From the IMG/VR virus record IMGVR_UViG_3300042546_000124, positions 1 to 25,801 of that record: a stretch of DNA of 25,801 nt. The stretch is one strand, 5' to 3'. The notes under the pieces were generated by a model. That model worked only from the letters and a program-made list of their open reading frames with translations, did no database searches and was not told the origin of the DNA. Shown one piece after another: positions 8,020 to 16,201 of the stretch; position 1 is the stretch's first letter; each line of letters begins with the position of its first letter. The position numbers were made by a program, and so were the translations under genes. The DNA is from a virus.

Positions 8020-10302
8020 ATGATAATTAAGTTTTATGTTGGATACTACTCTCAATTTCATGCCAGCGGAGATAACTTCGCTGGCACTGAATGGGCCTTA
8101 CGTCATCTTGCAGAGGCTTTTGCATCCTTAGGTCACGAAGTATATATCACGGGAGAGATAGTGCAGGAGAACGCTTTAAATGGCGTTATTTACACGAAGG
8201 ATTATAATGTAGGGTCTGATATCCTAATTGCTCTAAATTACACTCATTACATAGATTTAATATCAGAGAATAGTTACGATAAATCTTATTTTTGGATACA
8301 CAACACAGACCCTTTCTTCTACAATTTCTATAAGGGGGAGGAGATTGATAATTTACAGGATAAAGTATTTAATCATCTTAAATTTGAAAGTGTTATTTGT
8401 GTATCTAAGTACCATAAGGGAGAATTTGATAAACATTTTCCGAATGTTCCTTCTATCATGTTATACAATGCAGTAAAACATATAGAAAAGTCAGATAAAT
8501 TAATTATTGATGATTCTTACATTTATATATCTCATGCAGAAAGAGGATTAAGAGAAATATTGATACATTGGAGACAGATTTTATATCATAGACCTCAATC
8601 ATCTTTATACATAGTAACGCCAAAATACGGAGAAAAATTCTATGAGAAGCATTTTTCTTATGTTAAAAGCACGTATAAAAATGTGTACTATCATGGATCT
8701 ATGAGTAAAGATGCTTTAATGACTTTTGCGAGTAATAAAAAGTATTGGTTATATCCTTCTAATTATGATGAGACATTTTGTGTATCTGCTGTTGAAATGC
8801 AAATGTTAGGATTGATTCCTATAACAAGATTAAGAGCAGGATTAAAAGAAACTGTATTTAATTATATTGATTTTGATTCATGGTTATCATGTGTATTGTC
8901 TAATGATAATTTTAAAATGCTTACTAATTCATCTACATCAAATTTAAATGTATATGATGCTTTTAATCCTAAAATGATTGCTAAAGAATTTATAAATATT
9001 AATGTCATGGAAAATAGATTAAAGATAGATGCTGTCTATGTGATTACTTTTGATGTATCTGATGAAGCTATTAATAGATACACCGCCGAATTTAATAAAC
9101 TAGGTATCATACCGGGTGAGTTTCATTTATTTAAAGCTATAGATGGTAGAAATGTTAAAGTAGATTTTGATTGGTCTTTATACAATAGTTGGAAAATAGA
9201 TAATCATAGTAATTCATATTATAACCGAGATATATTGCCTGGAGAGATTGGATGTGCTTTATCTCATTTATCTGTATGGAAAGATGCTAAAAAGAAAAAT
9301 TATGATTCTATTTTAATTTTAGAGGATGATTTTAAAGTAAATGGAGAGTTCCCCGCGAAAGAAATAGCATTATACGATTGGGGACTATTATATTTAGGAA
9401 GACAAAAAATCGGCGGGGACATAGACATACAAAATGAATTATATATACATCCAGGATACTCATGGTTATCTCATGCCTACATGTTATCAAAAGTAGGCAT
9501 AGAAAGAATAATAGAACAGAACTTTGAAAAATACATCTTACCAGTAGATGACTTCATAGCATCAACATACTCAAACAACAATGAAAGATTAGATTTAGCA
9601 TTTATATGGAAAGACATTACTGCATATAGTTTAAAAGAATCTATAGTAAGTCAAACAAGTAATGCAAAAACAAGTAAAACATCAAGTAACTCATTTGCAT
9701 CTAACATCTATCTAACAAAAGATGTAGATAAATGGTCATCCATGTATATCAATCCTGCATTAAAGAATAAAGAATATGATTTAATTGTAGATGAACCTAT
9801 ACCTGATGTCTTACATTTACATGCATTTAAAAAAGAATTTTGCAATGAAGTTATAAGATTAGCAGAAGAATGTGGAAAATGGACAAAAGATAGACATTAT
9901 TATTATCCAACTCATGACATGCTTATCAATGAATTTCAATTACATGATGCTTATGACATGTTTTTAAATACTTACATATATCCTCTCGTAAAATCTAATT
10001 TTGTACTTACTGGAGATAAATGGAAGAAATTTAGCTCCGAAAACTTTATTATAAAATACACACCGGAAAATCAAGGGCACTTATCCCTACACCATGATGA
10101 TTCTGCATTCTCTACCGTACTTACTTTGAATGATGAATACGAGGGAGGAGGTACATGGTTTTCAAAACAAAAGAAATTAGTTAAAGGAGAAGTAGGTGAG
10201 TTAACAATACATCCGGGACAGATAACACATAGGCATGGTGCAAGACCTGTAACTTCCGGAGTTAGATATGTTCTCGTATCCTTTATAAGACAAGTATATT
10301 AA
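8020..10302 (+). CDS. GT4-GT25-PLOD-type fusion: two glycosyltransferase domains plus a lysyl-hydroxylase-like dioxygenase
   Basis: A 760-aa, apparently three-domain protein. Residues 1-325 look like a GT-B glycosyltransferase: HASGDNFAGTEWALRHLAEAF, GHEVYITG, and YDETFCVSAVEMQ with the E-x7-E pair Glu251/Glu259. Residues ~335-540 look like GT25, the family of collagen galactosyltransferases and LPS enzymes: VYVITFD, LPGEIGCALSHLSVWKDA (407-424), and the metal-binding LILEDDF (432-438). A Ser/Thr-rich linker (~543-562) follows. Residues ~595-760 match the PLOD 2-oxoglutarate/Fe(II) dioxygenase core: LHHDDSAF with ligands His691 and Asp693, DEYEGGGTWF, HPGQITHRH with His739, and Arg749 ten residues on for 2-oxoglutarate. 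All four catalytic residues are kept. No membrane segment or signal peptide is visible. The substrate is unknown. Confidence 0.85.
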   Translation: MIIKFYVGYYSQFHASGDNFAGTEWALRHLAEAFASLGHEVYITGEIVQENALNGVIYTKDYNVGSDILIALNYTHYIDLISENSYDKSYFWIHNTDPFFYNFYKGEEIDNLQDKVFNHLKFESVICVSKYHKGEFDKHFPNVPSIMLYNAVKHIEKSDKLIIDDSYIYISHAERGLREILIHWRQILYHRPQSSLYIVTPKYGEKFYEKHFSYVKSTYKNVYYHGSMSKDALMTFASNKKYWLYPSNYDETFCVSAVEMQMLGLIPITRLRAGLKETVFNYIDFDSWLSCVLSNDNFKMLTNSSTSNLNVYDAFNPKMIAKEFININVMENRLKIDAVYVITFDVSDEAINRYTAEFNKLGIIPGEFHLFKAIDGRNVKVDFDWSLYNSWKIDNHSNSYYNRDILPGEIGCALSHLSVWKDAKKKNYDSILILEDDFKVNGEFPAKEIALYDWGLLYLGRQKIGGDIDIQNELYIHPGYSWLSHAYMLSKVGIERIIEQNFEKYILPVDDFIASTYSNNNERLDLAFIWKDITAYSLKESIVSQTSNAKTSKTSSNSFASNIYLTKDVDKWSSMYINPALKNKEYDLIVDEPIPDVLHLHAFKKEFCNEVIRLAEECGKWTKDRHYYYPTHDMLINEFQLHDAYDMFLNTYIYPLVKSNFVLTGDKWKKFSSENFIIKYTPENQGHLSLHHDDSAFSTVLTLNDEYEGGGTWFSKQKKLVKGEVGELTIHPGQITHRHGARPVTSGVRYVLVSFIRQVY

Positions 10303-10325
10303 AAAGTGAAATAAAAGACTTTTTT
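10301..10325 (+). terminator. Possible weak terminator after the glycosyltransferase fusion
   Basis: AAAAAGT (10301-10307) can pair with ACTTTTT (10318-10324) around a 10-base loop, and the 3' arm merges into a T run. It overlaps the TAA stop. The stem is nearly all A:T, so it may be weak; its support is its position just before the TATTTATT motif at 10331. Confidence 0.35.
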
Positions 10326-10330
10326 AATAC

Positions 10331-10338
10331 TATTTATT
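10331..10338 (+). promoter_or_regulatory. TATTTATT motif upstream of the neck genes
   Basis: TATTTATTGTAAACA lies 11 bases before the ATG of the gp13-like gene, the same spacing as at phoH. It opens the neck cluster after a possible weak terminator. Confidence 0.45.
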
Positions 10339-10349
10339 GTAAACAGCAG

Positions 10350-11510
10350 ATGGCAGTTCACATACCTATTTGGCCTGGAAGTGGTAGCGCAGTATCTGGA
10401 TCTACGCCTTTCGGAATATTTGACAAAGATAGAAATTTTCAAAAGGATGCCCCTAAAGTAGCCGTATGGTGCGCTAGAAGATTAGGTTATCCTCTTAGCG
10501 ACGTGGAATTACAAGATATAAACTTCTATACCGCTTTTGAAGAGTCTATCTCCGAGTATAGCAATCAAGTTAATGCCCATTCTGCTAAAGACAATATACT
10601 AGGATTAATGGGATTCAATACAGGTTCCCTTAGATTAGAAAAAGAATTAGTTACCAATTCAATAGCAGGCGTATTAGAAATATCTGCGGAATACGGCACA
10701 GAAATTGGAGTAGGTGGTAGAACTACATTTTATACAGGCTCTATATTGGTAAAAGAAGGAAAACAAGTTTATAGCTTACTAGACCCCACTAGAGTTTCTT
10801 TAGAGTCCGGAAATCCCGCTACAGACAAGTTCGTAATAAGAAAAATGTTTCACAATGCACCGCCGGCTATTGTAAAATACTTTGACCCCTTTGTAGGAAC
10901 AGGATTAGGTAGTCAAAACTTACTTGACCAATTTGGATTCGGTAATTTTAGCCCCGGAGTTAATTTCTTATTAATGCCTATGCACCATGATATTCTTAGG
11001 ATGCAGGCGATAGAATTTAATGACCAAATAAGAAAATCTGCATACGGCTTCGAGATAATTAATAATAGAATAAGAATATTCCCTACACCGGTTAGAGAAT
11101 ATAGAATATGGTTTGAATACACTTTAGATTCCGAATACAAAAATGCGAATAAAGGAGGTACAGGTAAAATAAATAGCCATGCTACTATTCCTTATTTCAC
11201 TCTACCTTATTCTAGTATCAATGACATAGGTAAACAGTGGATAAAAAAATATACGCTTGTCCTATCTAAAGAAATGCTTGCTTATGTTAGAGGAAAGTAC
11301 AAGACTTTACCCGGACTAGAGGATGATATTGTTTTAAATACTGAAGATTTAATGTATTCGGTAAATGAGGAGAAACAAAGATTAATAGATGTTCTTAGGA
11401 TAGAGTTAGATCAATTTAGCCGTCAATCTCAATTAGAAAGAAAGATGGCAGAATCCGAAGCTCACGAAAAATTTTTAGCAGTAATTCCACTTAAAATATA
11501 CGTAGGATAA
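10350..11510 (+). CDS. 13: Neck protein, T4 gp13-like
   Basis: A 386-aa protein (T4 gp13 is ~309 aa). The stretch ARRLGYPLSDVELQD (42-56) followed by FYTAFEESISEYSNQVN (59-75) is the pattern I associate with gp13-type neck proteins of T4-like phages. The middle is beta-rich (IEFNDQIRKSAYGFEIINNRIRIFPTP), and residues ~290-380 are helical. T4 gp13 together with gp14 closes the DNA-filled head and forms the platform to which the tail binds. Context supports this: a gp14-like gene overlaps its stop (TAATGG) and a gp15-like gene follows. No motif here is catalytic; the name rests on pattern and synteny. Confidence 0.7.
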   Translation: MAVHIPIWPGSGSAVSGSTPFGIFDKDRNFQKDAPKVAVWCARRLGYPLSDVELQDINFYTAFEESISEYSNQVNAHSAKDNILGLMGFNTGSLRLEKELVTNSIAGVLEISAEYGTEIGVGGRTTFYTGSILVKEGKQVYSLLDPTRVSLESGNPATDKFVIRKMFHNAPPAIVKYFDPFVGTGLGSQNLLDQFGFGNFSPGVNFLLMPMHHDILRMQAIEFNDQIRKSAYGFEIINNRIRIFPTPVREYRIWFEYTLDSEYKNANKGGTGKINSHATIPYFTLPYSSINDIGKQWIKKYTLVLSKEMLAYVRGKYKTLPGLEDDIVLNTEDLMYSVNEEKQRLIDVLRIELDQFSRQSQLERKMAESEAHEKFLAVIPLKIYVG

Positions 11511-12046
11511 TGGCACTATTTGGAAGTGGTAGAGATGCTTCTTTAGTTAGGAGTATAAACAGAGAAAGAGTGAATAAAGTGATGGCCTTAGAGGTTGAAC
11601 TTTATAAATTATCTAGGGAAGATACTAGAGAGAACATATATAGGGAAGCACCTAGTAAAGTATTCTATAATGCTACTAGACTAAACTGTATCATAAAAAG
11701 AGGTACCAAAGAAACTATCGACACTGACTTTGGATTAGATTTTGAAAGAGAAGCTACATTTTACTTTCTAAGAGATGATTTATTAGAGAGAGACTTGGTT
11801 ATAGAACCCGGCGACTATGTATTCTTTGATATGGATTTTTATGAACTAAACAATGTATTCTCTGATAATGCATGGTTTGGAAGAAATCCTGAAACATATA
11901 TACCCCATGTCTTAGGAGAAGAATCTGAATTTGGTTATAATATATCAGTCATAGCGCAAGCACACTTAAGTAGAAAAACAAACTTAACTACCACTGATTA
12001 TAGATCCGGAATTAATGACGCGTATGATGAACTAAACAAATATTAA
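11510..12046 (+). CDS. 14: Neck protein, T4 gp14-like
   Basis: A 178-aa protein, shorter than T4 gp14 (256 aa). The helpful signature is near residues 122-157: WFGRNPETYIP, then EESEFGYNISVIAQAHLSRK, a block I recognise from gp14 neck proteins of marine T4-like phages. The N-terminal part has FYNATRLNCIIKRG and a beta-rich VIEPGDYVFFDMDFYEL. It begins on the last base of the gp13-like stop and ends one base before the next ATG, so the three neck genes are likely co-translated. The missing length relative to T4 suggests a reduced version; it could be another connector protein. Confidence 0.65.
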   Translation: MALFGSGRDASLVRSINRERVNKVMALEVELYKLSREDTRENIYREAPSKVFYNATRLNCIIKRGTKETIDTDFGLDFEREATFYFLRDDLLERDLVIEPGDYVFFDMDFYELNNVFSDNAWFGRNPETYIPHVLGEESEFGYNISVIAQAHLSRKTNLTTTDYRSGINDAYDELNKY

Positions 12047-12047
12047 A

Positions 12048-12824
12048 ATGGCTAAATCTACGATAAATCCTACGGTATATAATCAACTCTATAGAAATCA
12101 AGTAAATAGAGGAGAGCAGACTAGAGAGGACGATGATTACATTAAGATTCCTGAAATTACAATATATGATGTAGATTACTCTATACTTCAATACATTAGA
12201 AATAACATCAAACCTGAAGTTCAAGATAGAGATAGAATGATTGATGTTCCTGTGATGTATGGTAGCGGAGAACTCTGGTCTCAAATTCAATCAAATGGTT
12301 TTATGCGAGACGAAAAAAACAAACTTCTTTGTCCTGTAATTACATTATCTCGGACAAGAATGGAAGAATATAAAGCCTTCGCTAAGTTAGATGTAAACAA
12401 CAGAGTTTCTAGCAGGGTATATTACAGAGATGTGTACACTCAAAATAATGCCCGGTATGGATCTAACAATAGGGGCAATACAGATTTACCACAAAAAGAA
12501 GTCTACATATCTCTAATTCCTGAATACTACTATGTGTACTATGATTTAAGCATTTGGACAGATTTTAATGAACAGTTAAATAAAGTAATAGAGCAATTTA
12601 TACCTGTCAATAATTTTGTGTGGGGAAATGATTATCAATTTGTTACACACATCGAAGATTTTACATTTTCCGCAGTCAATATATCAAAACAAGAAAGAAT
12701 TGTAAAAGCATCTACAAGATTAAGAGTATTAGCTACACTCATGCCGGCATTTGTAGAGAGAAAATCATCTATTCAAAAAGCATTATCTATTAAAAAGGTA
12801 GCAATGTCAGAAAGATTAACGTAA
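12048..12824 (+). CDS. 15: Probable tail sheath terminator/stabiliser, gp15-like
   Basis: A 258-aa protein with no membrane segment. Features shared with a family found next to neck genes in T4-like phages: IYDVDYSILQYIRNNIKPEV (39-58), IDVPVMYGSGELWSQIQSNGFMRD (65-88) with LLCPVITLSRT, then EVYISLIPEYYYVYYDLSIWTDFNEQLNKVIEQF (~151-184), and a C-terminal beta region ending ERIVKASTRLRVLATLMP. T4 gp15 caps the tail tube and sheath and binds the neck. The assignment to gp15 rests on this recalled family pattern and on position between the neck and sheath genes, so treat the name as probable. Confidence 0.6.
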   Translation: MAKSTINPTVYNQLYRNQVNRGEQTREDDDYIKIPEITIYDVDYSILQYIRNNIKPEVQDRDRMIDVPVMYGSGELWSQIQSNGFMRDEKNKLLCPVITLSRTRMEEYKAFAKLDVNNRVSSRVYYRDVYTQNNARYGSNNRGNTDLPQKEVYISLIPEYYYVYYDLSIWTDFNEQLNKVIEQFIPVNNFVWGNDYQFVTHIEDFTFSAVNISKQERIVKASTRLRVLATLMPAFVERKSSIQKALSIKKVAMSERLT

Positions 12825-12861
12825 TTTCATATTTTTTTAATTGTTTGAGATTTTTAAAACA

Positions 12862-12869
12862 TATTTATA
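12862..12869 (+). promoter_or_regulatory. TATTTATA motif upstream of the tail sheath gene
   Basis: A one-base variant (TATTTATA) of the recurring motif in the 103-base gap 12825-12927, 58 bases before the sheath ATG. The gap is almost pure A/T, so chance is a bigger worry for this copy; a second related string TAATATTTAATTG lies at 12901. Confidence 0.35.
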
Positions 12870-12927
12870 ACAAATGAGAATTTATTAATAATTCTTGGTA
12901 TAATATTTAATTGACAAAAACAAAAAA

Positions 12928-14790
12928 ATGGCAGAAAGAATAGTCAGTCCTGGCGTATTTACAAGAGAAAAAGACCTTAGTTTTTTACCTTTAGAAATAC
13001 AAGCTATAGGAGCGGCGGTTGTAGGTCCTACTTTAAAAGGACCCGCGTTCGTTCCTTCTACAATCTCCTCTTATGAGGAATACCTTAGAGCTTTTGGTGG
13101 AGCCTTTAGTTCGGGTTCTGGTACATCCGAAAGACAGTACAAGTTCTTAACAGACTATGTAGCACAAGAATATTTGAGATATGCTGAAAATTTAACCGTA
13201 GTTAGGGTACTAGCCGGTAATTATCAGTACGCAAGTTCAAATGTAGTAACTAGAGGCGCTTATGCTGCTGCTCCTGCTGGTATTAAGACTCGATTAACAG
13301 GCTCTTACTTTACAGCCGCTCAACAAACTTTTAAACTCACTGTAGTATCTCCGGGTAATTATGTAAATACATCACTGACTTCTATTGCCTCTAATAATGG
13401 AATAGGAAACCCTAATGATGACTCTACAGGAGGAGTGTTGAACATAGGAAACAGAGAGAATTTAAGATGGGAAGTAAGAGACGTTAACACTGATTTAGGT
13501 ACTTTTGATTTGTACATAAGAAGAGGAGACGACAGACACAACAGAAAAGTAATTGTAGAGCAGTACAATGATTTAACTTTAGACCCTAACGATACTAACT
13601 ACATCGGTAGAGTTATCGGAGATCAAATGTACACATTAAGGTATGATTCTGATGGTATTCCTTTCTTGCAGTTAAGCGGATCTTTCCCTAACAGATCAAG
13701 ATATATCCGAGTAGAGGTATTTAAAGAAAATTATAACTACTTAAATGAAAATGGACAGATAAGAGTTGCTGCATTCTCTAGTAGTTTGCCCGCTGAAGTA
13801 TCTGGTACTTTCTCCGGAGGTTCCGATGGATATGTAAAACACCCAAGATCATTCTTTGATAAAATTAGTGGACAAAACAGCCAGGGATTCAATTTAGATG
13901 ATTTAGCAGGCGGAGCTTCTGGTTCAACTGCTTATATGGATGCTATTGACATTTTAGCCAATGCAGATGAATATGATATCAACATGTTACTCATGCCTGG
14001 AATTATTGACGGAGTAGGTGAACAACATGGTGAAATTATAACAAAAGCGATTGCCATGATTGAAAATAGAGGAGATATTTTCATGGTGATTGACCCAACT
14101 AGATACGGTGATACTATTGGACAAGCTATAAACGCAGCCTTAGCAAGAAATACTTCTTATGCTGCTTACTACTATCCATGGGTACAAATAGCTGACGCTG
14201 ACTTAGGAAGAAATGTATGGGTTCCACCATCCACTGTAGTATCAGGAGTTATTGCATTCAATGACTACGTACAGTTTCCTTGGTATGCTCCAGCCGGTTT
14301 AAATAGAGGTGCCATTGACGTAGCTCTACAGGCAGAGAGAAAATTAACTTTAGGAGATAGAGATAGACTTTATACTTACAATATTAATCCTATTGCTACT
14401 TATCCAAGAGAAGGTGTAGTTGTATGGGGACAGAAGACTTTACAGAAGAAAAGATCTGCACTTGATAGGATTAACGTAAGAAGGCTATTAATCACTGCTA
14501 AAAAATTCATTGCATCATCTTCTAGGTATCTAGTATTCGAACAAAATACAAAAGAAACAAGACTTAGATTCTTAAGTATTGTTGAACCTTACTTGGAAAG
14601 CGTTAGAAGAAATCAAGGTTTATATGATTTTAGAGTAATTATGGATGAATCCAATAATACTCCCGATGTTCTTGACAGAAATGAGTTAAGAGGTGCTATT
14701 TATTTAAAACCTACTAGAACCGCGGAATTCATAATCTTAGATTTCTTTGTGTTACCTACAGGAGCTTCTTTCCCTGGTGATACAGAATAA
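12928..14790 (+). CDS. 18: Contractile tail sheath protein, T4 gp18 type
   Basis: A 620-aa protein, near T4 gp18 (659 aa). It polymerises around the tube and contracts to drive infection. The N-terminus has the sheath signature SPGVFTREKDLSFLP (7-21), then IGAAVVGPTLKGPAFVP and a long variable, Gly/Ser/Asn-rich surface region. The C-terminal ~110 residues are the conserved sheath core: RINVRRLLITAKKFIASSSRYLVFEQN, then RFLSIVEPYLESVRRNQGLYDFRVIMDESNNTPDVLDRNEL and ends in a beta strand FIILDFFVLPTGASF. The ATG follows CAAAAAA with no Shine-Dalgarno. Tube genes follow directly, as in T4 (18-19). Confidence 0.96.
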   Translation: MAERIVSPGVFTREKDLSFLPLEIQAIGAAVVGPTLKGPAFVPSTISSYEEYLRAFGGAFSSGSGTSERQYKFLTDYVAQEYLRYAENLTVVRVLAGNYQYASSNVVTRGAYAAAPAGIKTRLTGSYFTAAQQTFKLTVVSPGNYVNTSLTSIASNNGIGNPNDDSTGGVLNIGNRENLRWEVRDVNTDLGTFDLYIRRGDDRHNRKVIVEQYNDLTLDPNDTNYIGRVIGDQMYTLRYDSDGIPFLQLSGSFPNRSRYIRVEVFKENYNYLNENGQIRVAAFSSSLPAEVSGTFSGGSDGYVKHPRSFFDKISGQNSQGFNLDDLAGGASGSTAYMDAIDILANADEYDINMLLMPGIIDGVGEQHGEIITKAIAMIENRGDIFMVIDPTRYGDTIGQAINAALARNTSYAAYYYPWVQIADADLGRNVWVPPSTVVSGVIAFNDYVQFPWYAPAGLNRGAIDVALQAERKLTLGDRDRLYTYNINPIATYPREGVVVWGQKTLQKKRSALDRINVRRLLITAKKFIASSSRYLVFEQNTKETRLRFLSIVEPYLESVRRNQGLYDFRVIMDESNNTPDVLDRNELRGAIYLKPTRTAEFIILDFFVLPTGASFPGDTE

Positions 14791-14809
14791 ACAAAAAAAA
14801 TAGACTAAA

Positions 14810-15400
14810 ATGGCATTTATAAACTCCCCATTTAAATATTTTAACCCTAAGCAGCAGATGAGATACGTCCTCTATATCAATGATAGAGGAATGGACATCC
14901 CTACTTATATGGTTAAAACAGCGGATAGACCCTCGCTAGATCAAAATCCAGTAACTGTAGATTATATCAATACAGAATTTAAGGTTAAAGGTAAATCTAG
15001 GTGGCAAGATATCTCTGTAACATTATATGACCCAATTGAAGTAAACGGTGCTAGACTTCTGCACGACTGGATTAGTAAACTTCACCATAACTCCGGATTA
15101 CTCCAACCTGGCACAGGATTAGTAACCCCGGGAGAAGATGGATATATCTGGGAATATAAGAGAACATTAAGATTTGAAGCGGTTAGTCCTCATGGAGATG
15201 CTGTAGATCAGTTCCTATTATACGGAGCTTTTATTGCAGATGCTAAGTGGGGCAACATGGATTTATCTTCGGATGATTTAAACATGTTGGATTTAACTAT
15301 AACTTATGATTACGCAACCATGCCAGCTGTACAGAATGCAAATGTGCTGGTTCGTGACGTAGACGCATCGGTACCTGTAACAAGACCTAACGCAGGGTAA
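14810..15400 (+). CDS. 19: Tail tube protein 1, T4 gp19 type
   Basis: A 196-aa protein, close to T4 gp19 in length (163 aa) plus a short C-terminal tail. It forms the inner tail tube. Tube signatures: FKYFNPKQQMRYVLYI (8-23), YMVKTADRPSLDQNPVTVDYINTEFKVKGKSRWQDI (33-68), YDPIEVNGARLLHDWI, the EYKRTLRFEAVSPHGD block, and WGNMDLSSDDLNMLDLTITYDYA. Immediately follows the sheath gene and precedes a second paralogue that shares the opening blocks; being the most gp19-like in size, it is the likely main tube subunit. A 12-bp hairpin lies just after its stop. Confidence 0.93.
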   Translation: MAFINSPFKYFNPKQQMRYVLYINDRGMDIPTYMVKTADRPSLDQNPVTVDYINTEFKVKGKSRWQDISVTLYDPIEVNGARLLHDWISKLHHNSGLLQPGTGLVTPGEDGYIWEYKRTLRFEAVSPHGDAVDQFLLYGAFIADAKWGNMDLSSDDLNMLDLTITYDYATMPAVQNANVLVRDVDASVPVTRPNAG

Positions 15401-15412
15401 TTATTAATAAAC

Positions 15413-15440
15413 CACAGAGGTGCATAAATGCACCTCTGTG
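15413..15440 (+). terminator. 12-bp perfect hairpin between tube genes 1 and 2
   Basis: CACAGAGGTGCA (15413-15424) and TGCACCTCTGTG (15429-15440) are perfect complements around a TAAA loop. There is no T run downstream (CTTATAAAAT follows), so it is not a standard intrinsic terminator; it could be a leaky terminator, an RNA processing site or an mRNA stabiliser that sets different levels for the two tube proteins. An in-frame ATG at 15428 lies in this stem-loop and should not be taken as the start of tube gene 2. Confidence 0.7.
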
Positions 15441-15454
15441 CTTATAAAATACAC

Positions 15455-16165
15455 ATGGCATTTACACACAAACCTTTTAAGTATTTTAATCCAAAGCAGC
15501 AAATGCGCTTTGAGTTATATATGCAGGCAGATCCTTTTGGTCCTTTTTTTCCTACGTATGCCATAAAATCAGCAGAAAGACCTACTTTAGAGAATAATCA
15601 TATCACAGTAGATTACATAAATACAGAATTTCACGTTAAAGGAAAATCAAGATGGCAGCCCATAACAATACGTTTTTATGATCCAATTGAAGATAATGGT
15701 GCCAAAATGTTACATGATTACATTAATAACTATCATCACAATTCCGGCACAACGGGAACATCTTTTAATCTTTTAACTCCGGGAGAAGATGGTTTTATAC
15801 ATGAATATAAAAGAACATTATATTTAAGATCATTATCACCTCATGGAGATGTCATGGATTCTTTCGTATTAGTAGGAGCATTTTTTGATTCTATTAAATG
15901 GGGAGAATTTGACATGTCTAGTGATGATTTAGTATTGATGGAAGGAACAATAGTATATGATTATGCCATGGTTAGAGGTAGTAAAGTAAAACTTCCTGAT
16001 GTTGAAGGACCTGGATTAGATGGCGGAGGCGCTAATTTCGGAAAGCAATTAGGAGATGCAGCTATAAATATTGGAAAAGGTGCCGCTCAAGCACTTGCAG
16101 GAGGTGCGATAAGTGCACTAGGTAATTTGATTGGCGGTGGTGGAGGTGGTGGCGGAAGGAACTAG
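15455..16165 (+). CDS. 19: Tail tube protein 2, gp19 paralogue with Gly-rich tail
   Basis: A 236-aa protein from the ATG at 15455. An upstream in-frame ATG (15428) is rejected because it sits in the hairpin and because the N-terminus MAFTHKPFKYFNPKQQMRFELYM then aligns residue for residue with tube 1. Shared blocks: VDYINTEFHVKGKSRWQ, YDPIEDNGAKMLHDYI, LTPGEDGFIHEYKRTLYLRSLSPHGD, SSDDLVLMEGTIVYDYA. After ~residue 180 it has a C-terminal extension absent from the other copies: GLDGGGANFGKQLGDAAIN, an Ala/Gly-rich helical segment, and IGGGGGGGGRN. It probably makes specialised tube rings or a tube initiator (compare T4 gp19 relatives gp48/gp54), but this is inference. Confidence 0.88.
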   Translation: MAFTHKPFKYFNPKQQMRFELYMQADPFGPFFPTYAIKSAERPTLENNHITVDYINTEFHVKGKSRWQPITIRFYDPIEDNGAKMLHDYINNYHHNSGTTGTSFNLLTPGEDGFIHEYKRTLYLRSLSPHGDVMDSFVLVGAFFDSIKWGEFDMSSDDLVLMEGTIVYDYAMVRGSKVKLPDVEGPGLDGGGANFGKQLGDAAINIGKGAAQALAGGAISALGNLIGGGGGGGGRN

Positions 16166-16201
16166 TTTTCCTTGTTTTGTATTAATTTTAAGTTTTTAGT
16201 A

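Noticed and set aside
15428-15454. Upstream start of tube 2 giving MHLCAYKIH
   Set aside because: It lies in a perfect hairpin, and alignment with tube 1 starts at the next ATG (15455).
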